From the NCBI GenBank assembly GCA_947685225.1, contig CANTUV010000007.1:11180501-11244500 (forward strand): 64,000 nt of DNA, read 5' to 3'. Each line of letters begins with the position of its first letter. The first letter of the stretch is position 1. The DNA is from Garcia nutans. Taxonomy: Eukaryota > Streptophyta > Magnoliopsida > Malpighiales > Euphorbiaceae. Shown here piece by piece: positions 35,958 to 46,660 of this stretch. Position numbers and translations under genes: made by a program. A model generated the notes under the pieces. The model ran no database searches, was not told the origin of the DNA, and saw only the letters and a list, made by a program, of their open reading frames with translations.

Positions 35958-38181
35958 AGATCACTGGAGTGAGAAAAATTTTAGTGAAAATAAAAAATTT
36001 TCAGGTGAGATTTTGGTAATTTTTTAGTAAGTGAGTTGACACATCTGACATAATTGAGGTCTTAAATTTATTATATTTTCAACAAAACCAATCATACTTT
36101 ATTTGAATGTCAAAAATCTCCTGAATGATGATGTAAGTGATAACCTGCGAAAATTCCGATGGTGCTTCGGTGAATTAGTTTTGATGTTCCGTTTAAAATT
36201 TTAGATGCACCGATAATTGTATTTTCACTTGGGTAAGCTTGAAATTTTTTAAATTATTTTATTTTAGATTAATTAATTTAAATGTTATTAATTATTAATC
36301 AATTGTTTGAGTTGATTTAATTAACAAATTATGCTTTAAAATTCATAAAATTAAAATTAATTCAATTATTATTAACTATATTAATTAATTTTTAATTAAT
36401 TAAGATTTATGAATTTGAATTGAATTTAGGAATAATATTATAATTAATTAGTTAGTTAGTTGTGATTAAAAGGAAATTTAAGAAATTTAAGAAATTAAGT
36501 GAATTTAGAATATGTAATTTTAGTTGGTTGATGAATAAATTGTATTGAGGAGAAAATAATAAATATAATAATATTAATTAGTTTAAAAATAATTTGTTTT
36601 ATAATGTTTATGAAGTTAATTGAATTTAGAAATAGTTATTTTAATTAATTGATTAATTATTTAAAATTAAGAGAAAACATTATTATTAAAGTTAAAGTAA
36701 ATAAATTATGAACTATTTAGTTTTAATTATAAGTATTTTAAAAAGTTTCTTTCTAAAAAAAATTATGTATATTAAGTTATGATTTGTTTAAAATATAAAA
36801 TAATTATTTTAGAAATTAAATAAATAATATTAAGGTTATTTTAATAAATTTATTTTATTAATGTCATTAATATTATAAATTAATATTTGTCAAAATAAAG
36901 TAAACGATAAATAGATATATATCAATTAATTTTCATTAGAAGACATTTATCAAATGTACTTTCTTAAAATTACTTAAAATTAATTTAAGATATATTCTAA
37001 AAAAAATTAAATAATTATTTAACAACAATATTAAGATGTTAAACTAAGGTATAATTGACTTATAAATAATTAAAGCAAGAATGACAAACAATAAATTAAG
37101 AAAAAAAATCTAATAGTGTAATATCTTTGTAAATGTGAATGTATATTGAGAATTACCACATAACCAATATGATATTATCATTATCGAAGATGAATTAAAA
37201 TTTTAAATTCAAAATGAGTTATAGTGTCCATCCCTATCTTTGTTATTTTTGAATTCTTTGATGAAATTTAAACCAATGTTACTACTTGAGCCATTTGATT
37301 CTATTATTGATTGTGTTCTTATATTTGTGAATTATGAAATATGATATGGCCTATAAGCCTATGTGATACAACCAAACCAATTATTTAATCAAAATTATAC
37401 AATCTCAACTTAATAGAGCTTATATCATCATACCATATGTACATAGATACTTGTGATTAGGAGGGTAAAAGTTACTACTCTTATGTGAATGTAATGTGTA
37501 ATAGCACTAGAATGTATATAATGATATGTGACTTTCAGTACTATTACTATTTGTTATCTGTAATATTATCTAATTTATTTTCGTAATATTGGTCTAGTCA
37601 TTGTGGACCCTTCTTGTGGATTAAATTTTATTAATATGCTTTTACTGTGCAGTCACCTTGTGTTATTATTATTTCAAATCTTGAAATATCCTTATTGTAT
37701 ATTTCACCATTGCGGTATTATAATTTCACTGAGTTGACGACTAACCCAATCATCTATGTAGTTTCAGGTAGAGATTATCTAGGTATATCAGCTTTTTTAT
37801 TTCTTCTTTCTAGCACAAAGTTTGAGAATAATATAATTAGCTTTTAACTATTATAGATAAATTAAGTACTAAATTTGAATAATATTCTAGTTGTTTCGTA
37901 ATATTGTTATGAATGGTTTATTAGGTGTGAGAGAAAAATTATAATAAAATTATAGGATATATGATTGTAGAGTATAATAATAAAATAATTATATAAAATA
38001 TGTTATAAAATTATAAATAAGGAATACAAAATCTTATATATAATTATAATCTACTAGAATAATTATTATAAATAATTAATATGTATGAATACAGTGGTTT
38101 ATTTGAATTCTACGTAGTGTCTGATGGCGTTGGGCTTTCTTAGACTTTAGGACCGTCACATTTTCGAATCGGGATGTGACA

Positions 38182-38784
38182 AAAGTGCTTGAATCCACAG
38201 TTGTTCTTGACGGTTTGATTTAGGTAGTGATTAGGTGTATCCTAAGAGATTATATAATCTAATTAAATAAATCTCGAAGGTGGATTTATTTATTAGAATT
38301 ATGTCTTTCTAGTCCTTAATGCTATCGATAATTAAATTCTAAGGACGTTCTTATAGGATATATTATTGACAAGGGTTAATTAGAGAATATTTTCTAATTA
38401 ATTTAAAATCTAATGAAAGATTGGTATTAAGAACTTGTTCAATACTATAACTAGTTTATTAAAAAATTAAAAAGGAGTGATATTTAAATTTATGATTAAT
38501 TCAAGAATCGAACTAAAATTATTTCTTTAATTAATTCTCCTCTCATTGAATTTCTCAATTATTATTTTTTTTATCTTTAATTTAGTTAGTTAAAATCAAT
38601 ATCTGAATTTTATTTTAATTTTTGTATTCTTCTCAATTTTAATTTCTTCTTTAAATATTTTCTTGGTCATAAAAGAATTTTAGTAAGTAGCAATTCCTCA
38701 GAGTTCGACTTCATTCACCATTACTATAATTTGATTTATTTTAGAAATAAAAAATTAATTTTAGTAGCTTCGACACCGGTCAAG
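38182..38784. other. Repeat-like sequence, unclassified
   Basis: Non-coding sequence between the probable LTR end and the truncated UGT fragment. The stretch at 38700-38780 (GAGTTCGACTTCATTCACC ... GCTTCGACACCGGTCA) resembles the tail of a large LTR retrotransposon and ends where the UGT similarity is cut. No domain could be identified. Confidence 0.35.
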
Positions 38785-39236
38785 CACAAAGAAATACATT
38801 AGGAACTTTAAGTTTTTCGGTAATGTCGATAGTATAATCCATAATGGTATCAGAAATTATACAAGGTATAGGAAGGCTAGAAGACAAACAAGAAGAAGAA
38901 GAAGATGTTGTGTGGTTAAGTTTGGAAAGAAGATGAAGAAATAAATTCCGAATATCCTTATCGCAAGTCTTTCTTAGAGCATACAATTGTAAATTCAAAG
39001 TAGAGTAAGAATCTGAAGGAGGATGCTCGAGTGGTACAGTGACAAATTGAAAATGGATCAGGGAATTGATTCCATGAATCTGCAGGCATGCAGTACTTAT
39101 GGTTATACTCAGTATTCACAAAGGTTACATGAAAACCTTTATAGTGAAGAAGCTTTGCCAATTGAAGCATTGGAATTATGTGCCCCTTCAATGGAAATGG
39201 AACACACACCACATGAGGCTTTCTAACATTTCCCAT
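38785..39236 (-). pseudogene. UGT85-like glycosyltransferase, N-terminal fragment
   Basis: It starts MGNVRKPHVVCVPFPLKGHI at 39236. PHVVCVPFPLKGHIIPMLQLAKLLH is the acceptor-side N-terminus of UGT85-type UDP-glycosyltransferases, including the conserved His of GHI. After about 80 residues the frame shifts (near 38990), then continues PCIISDTIMDYTIDITEKL...VPNVFLCA and ends abruptly near 38785, where W/S...A would follow. The UDP-sugar-binding half is absent. It is a tandem relative of the copy at 40135-41684. Truncation coincides with repeat-like sequence at 38700-38784. Confidence 0.8.
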
Positions 39237-40134
39237 TTTAATTTCCTTTCTTGCTTGCTTTTTTACATCTTATAGATTTTGCTCCGACTGTAACATGAAC
39301 TCGACACCTTTTACAGTCTTGTTTTTCTTTTTAATTATGATCTCTTTCATATAAAACAATGTTGTGCTTTGTAATTAACTATCTTGATCTCTTGTTTCCA
39401 TATGATTCTTGCAGTGTTTTTGTGTAATGTACGCAGGTTTTTCTAGAGTCGTGCTTTGTAACCAAAAAGAAAAAGAAGTAGCAAAATTTGTGGCTGTATT
39501 TTGGGATCTATTCTCTTTTGTCACCAAGAAATCAACTAGTTTTCAGATTGTAATTTTTTTTATAAAAAAAATAGAGGTTTTTTTGGACTCTTTGAGAAGT
39601 CCATATGCACAAATAGAAAATGAACATTTTGACGTGTTTTTTCTTTGGCTTAATCACCCAACAAAGATTACGGTTCTTGTTTTATATAATTAAGCACGTT
39701 TCATTCTTTAATATTTTAGTGTAAATATATAAGAAAAACCTCAAGTATGGGTACAAAAGAGTTTCAATTTAGTTCTTATTATTAAATTTTATTTCCAAGT
39801 TCATTCTTGCATATATATATTTTTTCTTTTGTTACCGTGAGTTCCATTGTTCATTAATTTCAAATACTCACAATTTCAGCTAAAGCTGTACTATGTTTAT
39901 GCACTAGAAACCTGACAAAATTTGGATTAGAGAAACAAAAAAAAAGCTTGTATTATTACACAATATATCCTTAACAACATTGCAATGAAACGAAGATAAT
40001 TTAACAAGGCTTGACAATCTTCACAGCCTGCAGGCTCTCATTACAAGTAGTACTTGCTGACACGAAAAAAAAAATCGAAATAAAATAAAATTTTCAAACT
40101 CATTAACTAAACCTATGAAGAAAAAGTAATTAAC
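39237..40134. other. Intergenic between the two UGT copies
   Basis: AT-rich sequence, no gene seen. The 39237-39420 part would be the promoter region of the truncated UGT copy and the 39950-40134 part the 3' flank of the longer copy. Confidence 0.5.
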
Positions 40135-41684
40135 TCAATTTCTTGACAGCAGAACTTCATTAATCAGATTGTTCAAGCTCAAAGAAGAAGACCCATTTGG
40201 CCCAACAGCTTGTTTTGCTACTTTCTTCCACTCCATGGCCTTGCTCTTCATTTTTTCTCCCTTTTCTCCAGTCATCAATTCTTTAACAAGGCTTTCAACT
40301 TCATCTCGTTGGAAATGATTACTCAATTCAACACTAACACCCCATTCAATGCAACTTTTTCTACAATTCACAAAATGTTCTCCAAAAAATGGCCAACAAA
40401 TTAATGGAATTCCTGAAGAAATACTTTCCACAATTGAATTCCATCCACAATGGGTTATGAACCCTGCAATTGATGTGTGATTCAGAACTTGTTCTTGTGG
40501 ACTCCAACTTGCTATAAATCCTCTTTATTTAGTTTCAACTAAAAATTCTGGTGGCAAAATTGCAGAATCTCCCATTATCAAGTCTGGCCTTGTTATCCAC
40601 AAGAAATTATGGTTACTATTAGCAAGTCCACAAGAAAGTTCAATTAATTGTCCCACAGTCATAACTGTGGTAGATCCAAAATTTATGTAAATTACTGAAT
40701 TGGGTCTTTTAGAATCTAGCCATTTGATACACGCTGCTTCTTCATTCCATAGATTGCATTCTATAGAATTATATATTGCTTTATTAGAAATTTGGTCTAG
40801 AAGTAATTGTAGAGGAACAATACTATAGACCTTTTGAAACATGGGTGAGAGGGTTTTTAGAACTTCACCTTCTAAAGCATCAAAACTATGGAATATAACA
40901 GCAGATGCTTTAGAGGCTCTTACTAAATCTCCTTCACTGGAATCTTCCATGGAAGCAAATTGATCTTTTGTTTTGAAAAACTTGGAGTGATCCTTAACTT
41001 GAGCTCCTTTCATTCCCGGTATCCACTCCAACTTGCTATCCAAATTCTTGTTATCAGTTTCTTGACTATTTGGATCTGCATATAATCATTAACATGGTGA
41101 AAATCATTGTAAAAAAGAACTGTTTCAGTAAGTTTTTCTGTTTGAATTGAATATTGATATCCATACCTTTGAGGAAAGCAAGACATTGCTTGATTTGATC
41201 ACGAGAATGCTTAAAACTCAAAAAACCAGAAGCTCCCATATTCCAGAGGAAAACATTAGGAATTTGGAGTTGTTCAGAAAGAGGAAGAGTGTAATCCAGA
41301 ATTCAGAGTGTAATTCAGAGAGAATGCATGTGACTTGAGGATTTGAACAAGATTTAGTATCATTATTAAGCTTTGTAATGTGAGATCACTAGATAGAGTG
41401 GGAAAATTCTTTCTACAAATGTCACGCAGAGCAATAAAATTAAGGGCTAAACTAGTATGAGAATTTGAACAAGGATTTTCAAGAGGAATAGTTGCAAAAT
41501 GAAAATCAGGCAAACCATTTAAGGCATTAGGGCCTCTTGATTCAATAATATTTTTGTGGTTAAACTCTGTATTGACAACGGTTACATAAAATCCTTTGTA
41601 TGCCAATTTTAGCATTGGAATTATGTGCCCTTGTAATGGAAATGGAACACACACTACATGAGGCTTATCACCAACTACTGCCAT
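40135..41684 (-). pseudogene. UGT85-like UDP-glycosyltransferase, nearly full length but disabled
   Basis: Family members transfer glucose from UDP-glucose to small molecules in the cytosol. The N-terminus is MAVVGDKPHVVCVPFPLQGHI at 41684. One intron (41166-41076, GT-AG) lies after FLSFKHSRDQIKQCLAFLK, the usual UGT85 position. Exon 2 holds DSKLEWIPGMKG, SVIYINFGSTTVMT and the PSPG box from SWSPQEQVLNH through HCGWNS to WPFFGEH (about 40515-40370). Defects: about four residues of LAKLLHYKG are missing near 41600, two frameshifts lie at about 41350 and 41300, and a TAA replaces the Glu/Arg-region codon before RGFIASW at 40525. The usual final Gln of the PSPG box is His. Without these breaks the length would be about 470 residues, normal for the family. 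Confidence 0.88.
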
Positions 41685-42012
41685 TTCGATTTCTTGAACT
41701 TTTTTTTTAAAAAAATAGTTTCTTCTTCTTGATCAATTGCTCTTTCAATATGTTGTGAACTACCATGAGAATACCTGACAAAAATTTATAGGAATAATTT
41801 CCATAGAAAATGACAATTTTGAGAATATGGATTTCTTTTATTTATTTTTTGGTTCTTCTTGTTCTCATTATTGGATTTTTCTCAAGCATTTTCTACTTCT
41901 TGATTTCTTCAATTTTTTATTGTCAATTCTATGGAAAAATTTGAAACCATTGTTTTCTTTTAAAGCCAACAGCAGGATATATAATTAGGGAGAATATGAT
42001 CTTAAATATAGT

Positions 42013-42562
42013 AGCTAGCGTATGGACGGCAATGGGTCCGATACTTTCAGATATTCGATCCGTTTCGATCCGTTTATATAAGATATATATAGTTTATAAA
42101 TAGATTTGAACGAGTACGGGTAGTATTTTTACTGTCTTTAACGGATTCAGACCAGATTTGAGTATAGACTCTTGGATATCCGTTACCCGAACTCGATTAC
42201 TTATTAATTATATTTTATTAAAATTTTAATTATATTTATTACATTTTATTTTAATTATAAAATTATATGGTATAAAATTATTTTAAATAAAATTGTGTCA
42301 ATATTAAATTTTTATTTATAATTATTTAATTAAAAAATATAATTTATATTTTAAATTTTATAATATTTTTATATTTTTATATTTAAACGAGAAATTAAAT
42401 GGGTTTAAATAATAAACGGGTAGTATTAAACGAATTTAGAATTGATTCGAGTATAACTATAATCGAATTTAAATAAGTTCGGATAGTTTAAAAATTAGAC
42501 GAGTCCAAATTTAAATAGGACAAATTTCGTAAGTACCTATCCATTACCAACTCTAAGCTAAC
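42013..42562. mobile_element. Possible MITE with GGCAATGGGT-like ends
   Basis: The left end reads ATGGACGGCAATGGGTCCGATAC and the right end, on the minus strand, TTAGAGTTGGTAATGGATAGG. Internal GGATATCCGTTACCCGAA, ACGGGTAG and ACGAGT motifs recur in both orientations around an AT-rich core. Such GGTGGCAATGGGT-ended elements are common in dicots. The flanks GCTAGCGT and GCTAACAT match at 6 of 8. Boundaries are approximate. Confidence 0.5.
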
Positions 42563-43335
42563 ATATAAATTGACGCCATTTTATTTGTGATCTCACTTCA
42601 AAAATTTATTATCTTTTTTATTAAAAAAAATTAGCTTAATATATAGATTATCTCTTAAACTTTATAATTTTAGTTATTTTACCTCTTTATTATTCGATTA
42701 ATTATTTTATCCTTTAAATTTATTTTTTAAACTAATTTAACTATTATATATATATATGTGTGTGTGGCATAACGTGTAATTTTTATTTTTAAAATGCGCA
42801 TCAAACATATTGAACCTATTAAAATACAATATAAAATATTAAAAAATCCTTTAATTAGTTAAATTTTTTACTTTTAAAGTTTTAAAATTATTTTTATATT
42901 ATTTATTAAAATATAGTTAAAATAAATGTATTTATAATATTAAATTAACTTAATTATATTAAATGAAAATTTAATTATAAATTTTAATAGTATTATTTAT
43001 AAATTTATAAATAATATAATAATTATAAATAAATTTAATTTAAAAAAAAATTAAAAAAAAAAAAGAAAAGCTAAAAAATACATGGCCAATATATTCAAAC
43101 CCCAATTTCACATTCAACCCAACAGAGCCGGTGCATGGTTGACGCCTCCCTCTCCGATCGGCAGCGGAGCCGGTGATTACAATGCATTTTTTCGGTTACT
43201 AACAACCCTTAACCATACACACACACACACACACACACATATACCAGAGAGAGAGATTTCTTTTAGTTTGTGTGAATCCAAAATCAAGGCTCCAAAGAGA
43301 AATATCGGATGATTTCTTAGCGGCGGCGACAAAAG
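42563..43335. other. AT-rich DNA, then a GC-richer segment with an (AC)12 microsatellite
   Basis: 42563-43080 is very AT-rich. At 43080-43330 composition changes abruptly, with GCCTCCCTCTCCGATCGG-type sequence, (AC)12 at 43216-43239 and a GA run. This looks like an untranslated leader, and a 76-codon open frame there is low-complexity. No protein family was recognised. Confidence 0.45.
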
Positions 43336-43580
43336 TTCTTTCTTGTCTGATTTAAGAGTTCTCTTCTTTTTCTATTTGTAACATATTTGTTTCACCGAAA
43401 GGTAAAAGCTTGATTTAACTACAAATTTCTTTCTTGTCTGATTTAAGATTTCTCTCCTTTTTCTATTTGTTAGATTTACTTCACCGAAAGTTAAAAGCTT
43501 GATTTAACTACAAATTTCTCCTTGAATTCTTTTTCATAACTTGTTTCAACTTCAAATTTCTTCTTGAATTCTTTTTCATA
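43336..43580. repeat. Tandem duplication of ~90 bp followed by a ~41-bp duplication
   Basis: Units 43336-43426 and 43427-43515 both run from TTCTTTCTTGTCTGATTTA to CTTGATTTAACTACAAAT with few differences. Directly after, two copies of a TTGAATTCTTTTTCATAA unit of about 41 bp follow (about 43520-43600). Confidence 0.85.
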
Positions 43581-43667
43581 ATCTTCTTCAACGCTTGTAT
43601 TCTCTGGGTTTAGTGAAATATTGATCAATATTGCTTGGACTGTTGTAAAAAAGAACATGATTTCTTC

Positions 43668-43770
43668 CTGGGTTTGATGCAAAAGAGATGAACTGTGCAT
43701 ATGACGATGTGAGCAGTTTTGATGCAAAGGAGATGAACTGTGCATATGAAGATATGAACACTGTGTTTAA
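43668..43770. repeat. ~48-bp tandem duplication
   Basis: TTTGATGCAAAAGAGATGAA...TGTGCATATGACGATGTGAGCA is repeated with small changes as TTTGATGCAAAGGAGATGAA...TGTGCATATGAAGATATGAACA. Copies are adjacent. No function is evident. Confidence 0.75.
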
Positions 43771-44349
43771 GGTTTATTATTATTATTATTATTATGCTTT
43801 TTGAGGTGGACAAAATTATTGTTGAAATGGACAAAATTTTTTATGTGGCATTCATTTATTAAATTATTAAATTTGTGATGATGTGTATTTATTGGTAGAG
43901 AATATATTTTAGGGGCTATACATGTGTTGCATATTTAGGTTTTAAGGATTAAATGAGTATAAAATTGATAAGTAGGAGCAAAATGATTAACTGAATGATA
44001 GGTGGACAAAATAATTAAAATTATCAAGTTTAAAAAGCAGTATATGTATTAAGCTAAAAAAATATCATCTAATATACAGTGAAGTGCCCTAAAGAGGATG
44101 ATCCATAAAAGATAATCTATCAGTTAAACCAAATTAATACTTGTAAATATTTATAAAAAAATAATATTAAAATGAGTTGAGTTAAAATAAAGAAACCAAA
44201 TATAATGTAGGAATTTTCCATCTGTACATTATTATTTTCTCCAACCCTTAACAAGCATCCAAATATATCTTCTCGGAAGTCTCTTAATTTTTACTTAAAC
44301 CAAAATTTTTATTTAAATATTCAAATGGTGTTGGTATATATATATATAT
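43771..44349. other. Intergenic, no gene seen
   Basis: AT-rich with a (TTA)n run near 43777-43794. No coding signal. Confidence 0.5.
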
Positions 44350-44350
44350 A

Positions 44351-44543
44351 CACACACAAAACTTGTGCTTAGAAAAGAAAAAATTAAAGCTTCTTAATAA
44401 ATAAGAAGCTTTAATATATATATATTTATTAAGAAGCTTTAATTTTTTCTTTTCTAAGCACAAGTTTTGTGTGTGTGTATATATATATACACACACACAC
44501 AAAACTTGTGCTTAGAAAAGAAAAAATTAAAGCTTCTTAATAA
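44351..44543. repeat. Three copies of a ~51-bp unit in alternating orientation
   Basis: Copy 1 (44351-44401, plus), copy 2 (44425-44478, minus) and copy 3 (44490-44543, plus) share the core CAAAACTTGTGCTTAGAAAA followed by GAAAAAATTAAAGCTTCTTAATAAA with no difference in the core. Copies 1-2 and copies 2-3 can each fold into a near-perfect stem of about 50 bp. The TTAAAGCTTCTTA/TAAGAAGCTTTAA segment at 44385-44415 makes an extra small palindrome. TA and CA/TG dinucleotide runs form the joints. Confidence 0.92.
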
Positions 44544-44678
44544 AGATAGAATGTACGTATTAAATATGCATACAAATAAATTATGGAGTCCAAAAGGTTT
44601 TGGATCAGAATCACTAGAAAACCTTCCTCCATGTTAGCACAATTAATTGTTTTAAATGTTACAAGTGATGATTGAAAA

Positions 44679-44710
<32 letters not shown>

Positions 44711-44877
44711 ATACAAAATCAAAGGTGAATTAAATGCATGGATGCGTCCTTTTATTCCCAAATAAAAAAGGAAAACGAGTTAGCATTAAAACATGATTTT
44801 GATATCCAATCATTTTTAAATTAGGAATATGTATATATATATCTTAAGTTACGTTATTCTTTGTAATACTCGATCAG

Positions 44878-45233
44878 TTTACGGGAATCAAGGCATTCAT
44901 GATCAAAATCAAAAGAGACAAAAGAAAGAACAATAGAAGAAATTAAAAGTGGATGTTTATCTTTATTTCTTTAATTATTTTATTTTATTTTTTAATTATT
45001 TTATTTTTTTAATTATTTTATCATTTTATTTATATTTTATTATATTAATAATTAATATATAATATTTTATTTAATTTTTAAATCTATAAATAGAAGGGAT
45101 TGTAAGACTTTTGATGAATGAATAAGTGAGAAATATAAATATTCTTCACTTTCTAAATCACTTTTTAAGATAATTAATTTTTGATTTTTCATTTCTTTAA
45201 TTTATTGACAACTTTATCATTAATTTTATGACA
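44878..45233 (+). repeat. Probable copia LTR
   Basis: The segment from about 44878 (GGAATCAAGGCATTCATGATC) to TTTTATGACA at 45233 has a TATA-like CTATAAATAGAAGGG near 45085 and is directly followed by TGATATCAAAAC, a decayed tRNA-Met primer site. Downstream is a copia gag on the same strand. The left boundary is uncertain and no second LTR was found in the window. Confidence 0.6.
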
Positions 45234-45461
45234 TGATATCAAAACGAATATGCTCTATATTACTTGTTCTAAGTTAGTTTTATTTTTATTTCATTAAAAG
45301 TAATTGATACAAATATGTTGTTTATATAAACTAAAATTAAAATATGTTATCATATTAATTTTTTTTCTCATACATTATGTTTATAATATATATTTGCATG
45401 AATTTTCTCATATCATGTTATTGCATGAATTAAGAATAATATATACACTTTCATTTATTCT

Positions 45462-45462
<1 letters not shown>

Positions 45463-45502
<40 letters not shown>
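45463..45502. repeat. (TAA)n microsatellite
   Basis: About 13 consecutive TAA units, inside the leader of the copia remnant. Confidence 0.95.
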
Positions 45503-46089
45503 TTTATTACATTTCGTATTATCAAAAATTTGTTGACAATTTTGCCTTTTTAAGATACTAAAAATGGTTATATTAATTGTTGCATATTTATTTTTCTTAT
45601 AAGATATTTTTCATATATATATATATATATATTAAAGTTTCATTTGTATGACTTATATGGAAATTCTACTCAATATTATATACATATGCACCACTAGAAT
45701 TTAAATACTTATTAATTACTATAATAGTTTCATATACATCTTGAAAATTTTACGTAGGGAAGTGGTTCGTATAGTACAAATACATTTTATATATTTGATT
45801 TGTTGTTTATTTCATATAATTTTATGCATTTTTAGTTTTTATTGTCATTTAATAATATAATGTCTATTTTCATTCTCTATATAAATATTGATGTTTATTT
45901 AATTATATATTACTCTTATTTGCACATATATATTAATATAAAAAAATTATTATATAATTCATTTAAATTAAATTTAGCTTGATCTAATTATATATAATAT
46001 TATAATTACTTTTATATAATATAATTATTAATTTATTATTAAAATAACATATCAATAACTTATTATAATTTTTTGTTTATTTAGTAATC

Positions 46090-46660
46090 TACATGATGTT
46101 AAATCTCACAATGCTTAAATTTATTGCATTTGATATATCGAAAAATAATTATTTGCTTAGACTATTGATACTGAGATTTATCTTAATTCTAAGAATTTTA
46201 AAAATACAATTCAAAAAATAAATTATGCATCCCTGAAAGTAATGATATTCATCTTGATGCTTTAGCAAATTTTAAAAGAAAGACTTAATCATAAAAAAAT
46301 AATTATTCTTTCAAAGACTCGCTATGTACTTGCGATTATAAGATTTTAAAACTGTTAGTAAATATAATTTTTAATATTATTTTTCAATTAAAATTATGTG
46401 ATGAGAAGATTACTAAACAAGATTTATTAGAAAAAAAATTTTAGCCTTTTACGTCTTAAATATACTTCTGCAGCAACAATATCGAGAGCGAAATTTTAAA
46501 AAATATTCTGAATTGATATCATATCTTTTTATTGCTGAATAAAATATTAAACTTTTGATGAAAAATCATCAATCACGATCAACTGAGTCTAAACTATTTC
46601 TTAAAACGAATGTTGTAATGATAAATAAGTCTAAATGAAGTTAAGATTATGGAGCTAATG
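46090..46660 (+). pseudogene. Ty1/copia gag fragment
   Basis: Translation of mixed frames gives MLNLTMLKFIAFDIS near 46098, DFKTVSKYNF, and LLQQQYRERNFKKYSELISY followed by LLMKNHQSRSTES at about 46470-46590. This is the conserved run of one widespread plant copia gag type, in which LLQQQYREKGFKKYSELISCLL is characteristic. Many stops occur. Protease and pol are absent, because the sequence past 46680 is AT-rich and non-coding. Together with the LTR at 44878-45233 it is a 5' remnant of one element. Confidence 0.8.

Larger units (their letters stand above)
31284..38181 (+). mobile_element. Probable LTR of another Ty3 element, split by a nested insertion
   Basis: The Tekay internal copy is broken at TGACACATTGC (31284), and the sequence ends at GGGATGTGACA (38181), a TG...CA pair with inverted TGACACA/TGTGACA ends. 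Removing the nested element (31893-35957) leaves about 2.8 kb of non-coding sequence. Near 37720 it has TTTCACTGAGTTGACGAC followed by TTTCAGGTAGAG, a layout often seen near the end of Tekay-type LTRs. The flanking 5-mers CCATA and AAAGT do not match, so a simple solo-LTR insertion is not proven. Confidence 0.45.

Noticed and set aside
43082..43312. 76-codon open frame MANIFKPQFHIQP...
   Set aside because: It spans an (AC)12 microsatellite read as THTHTH and a GA run, lacks any domain, and looks like a leader sequence.
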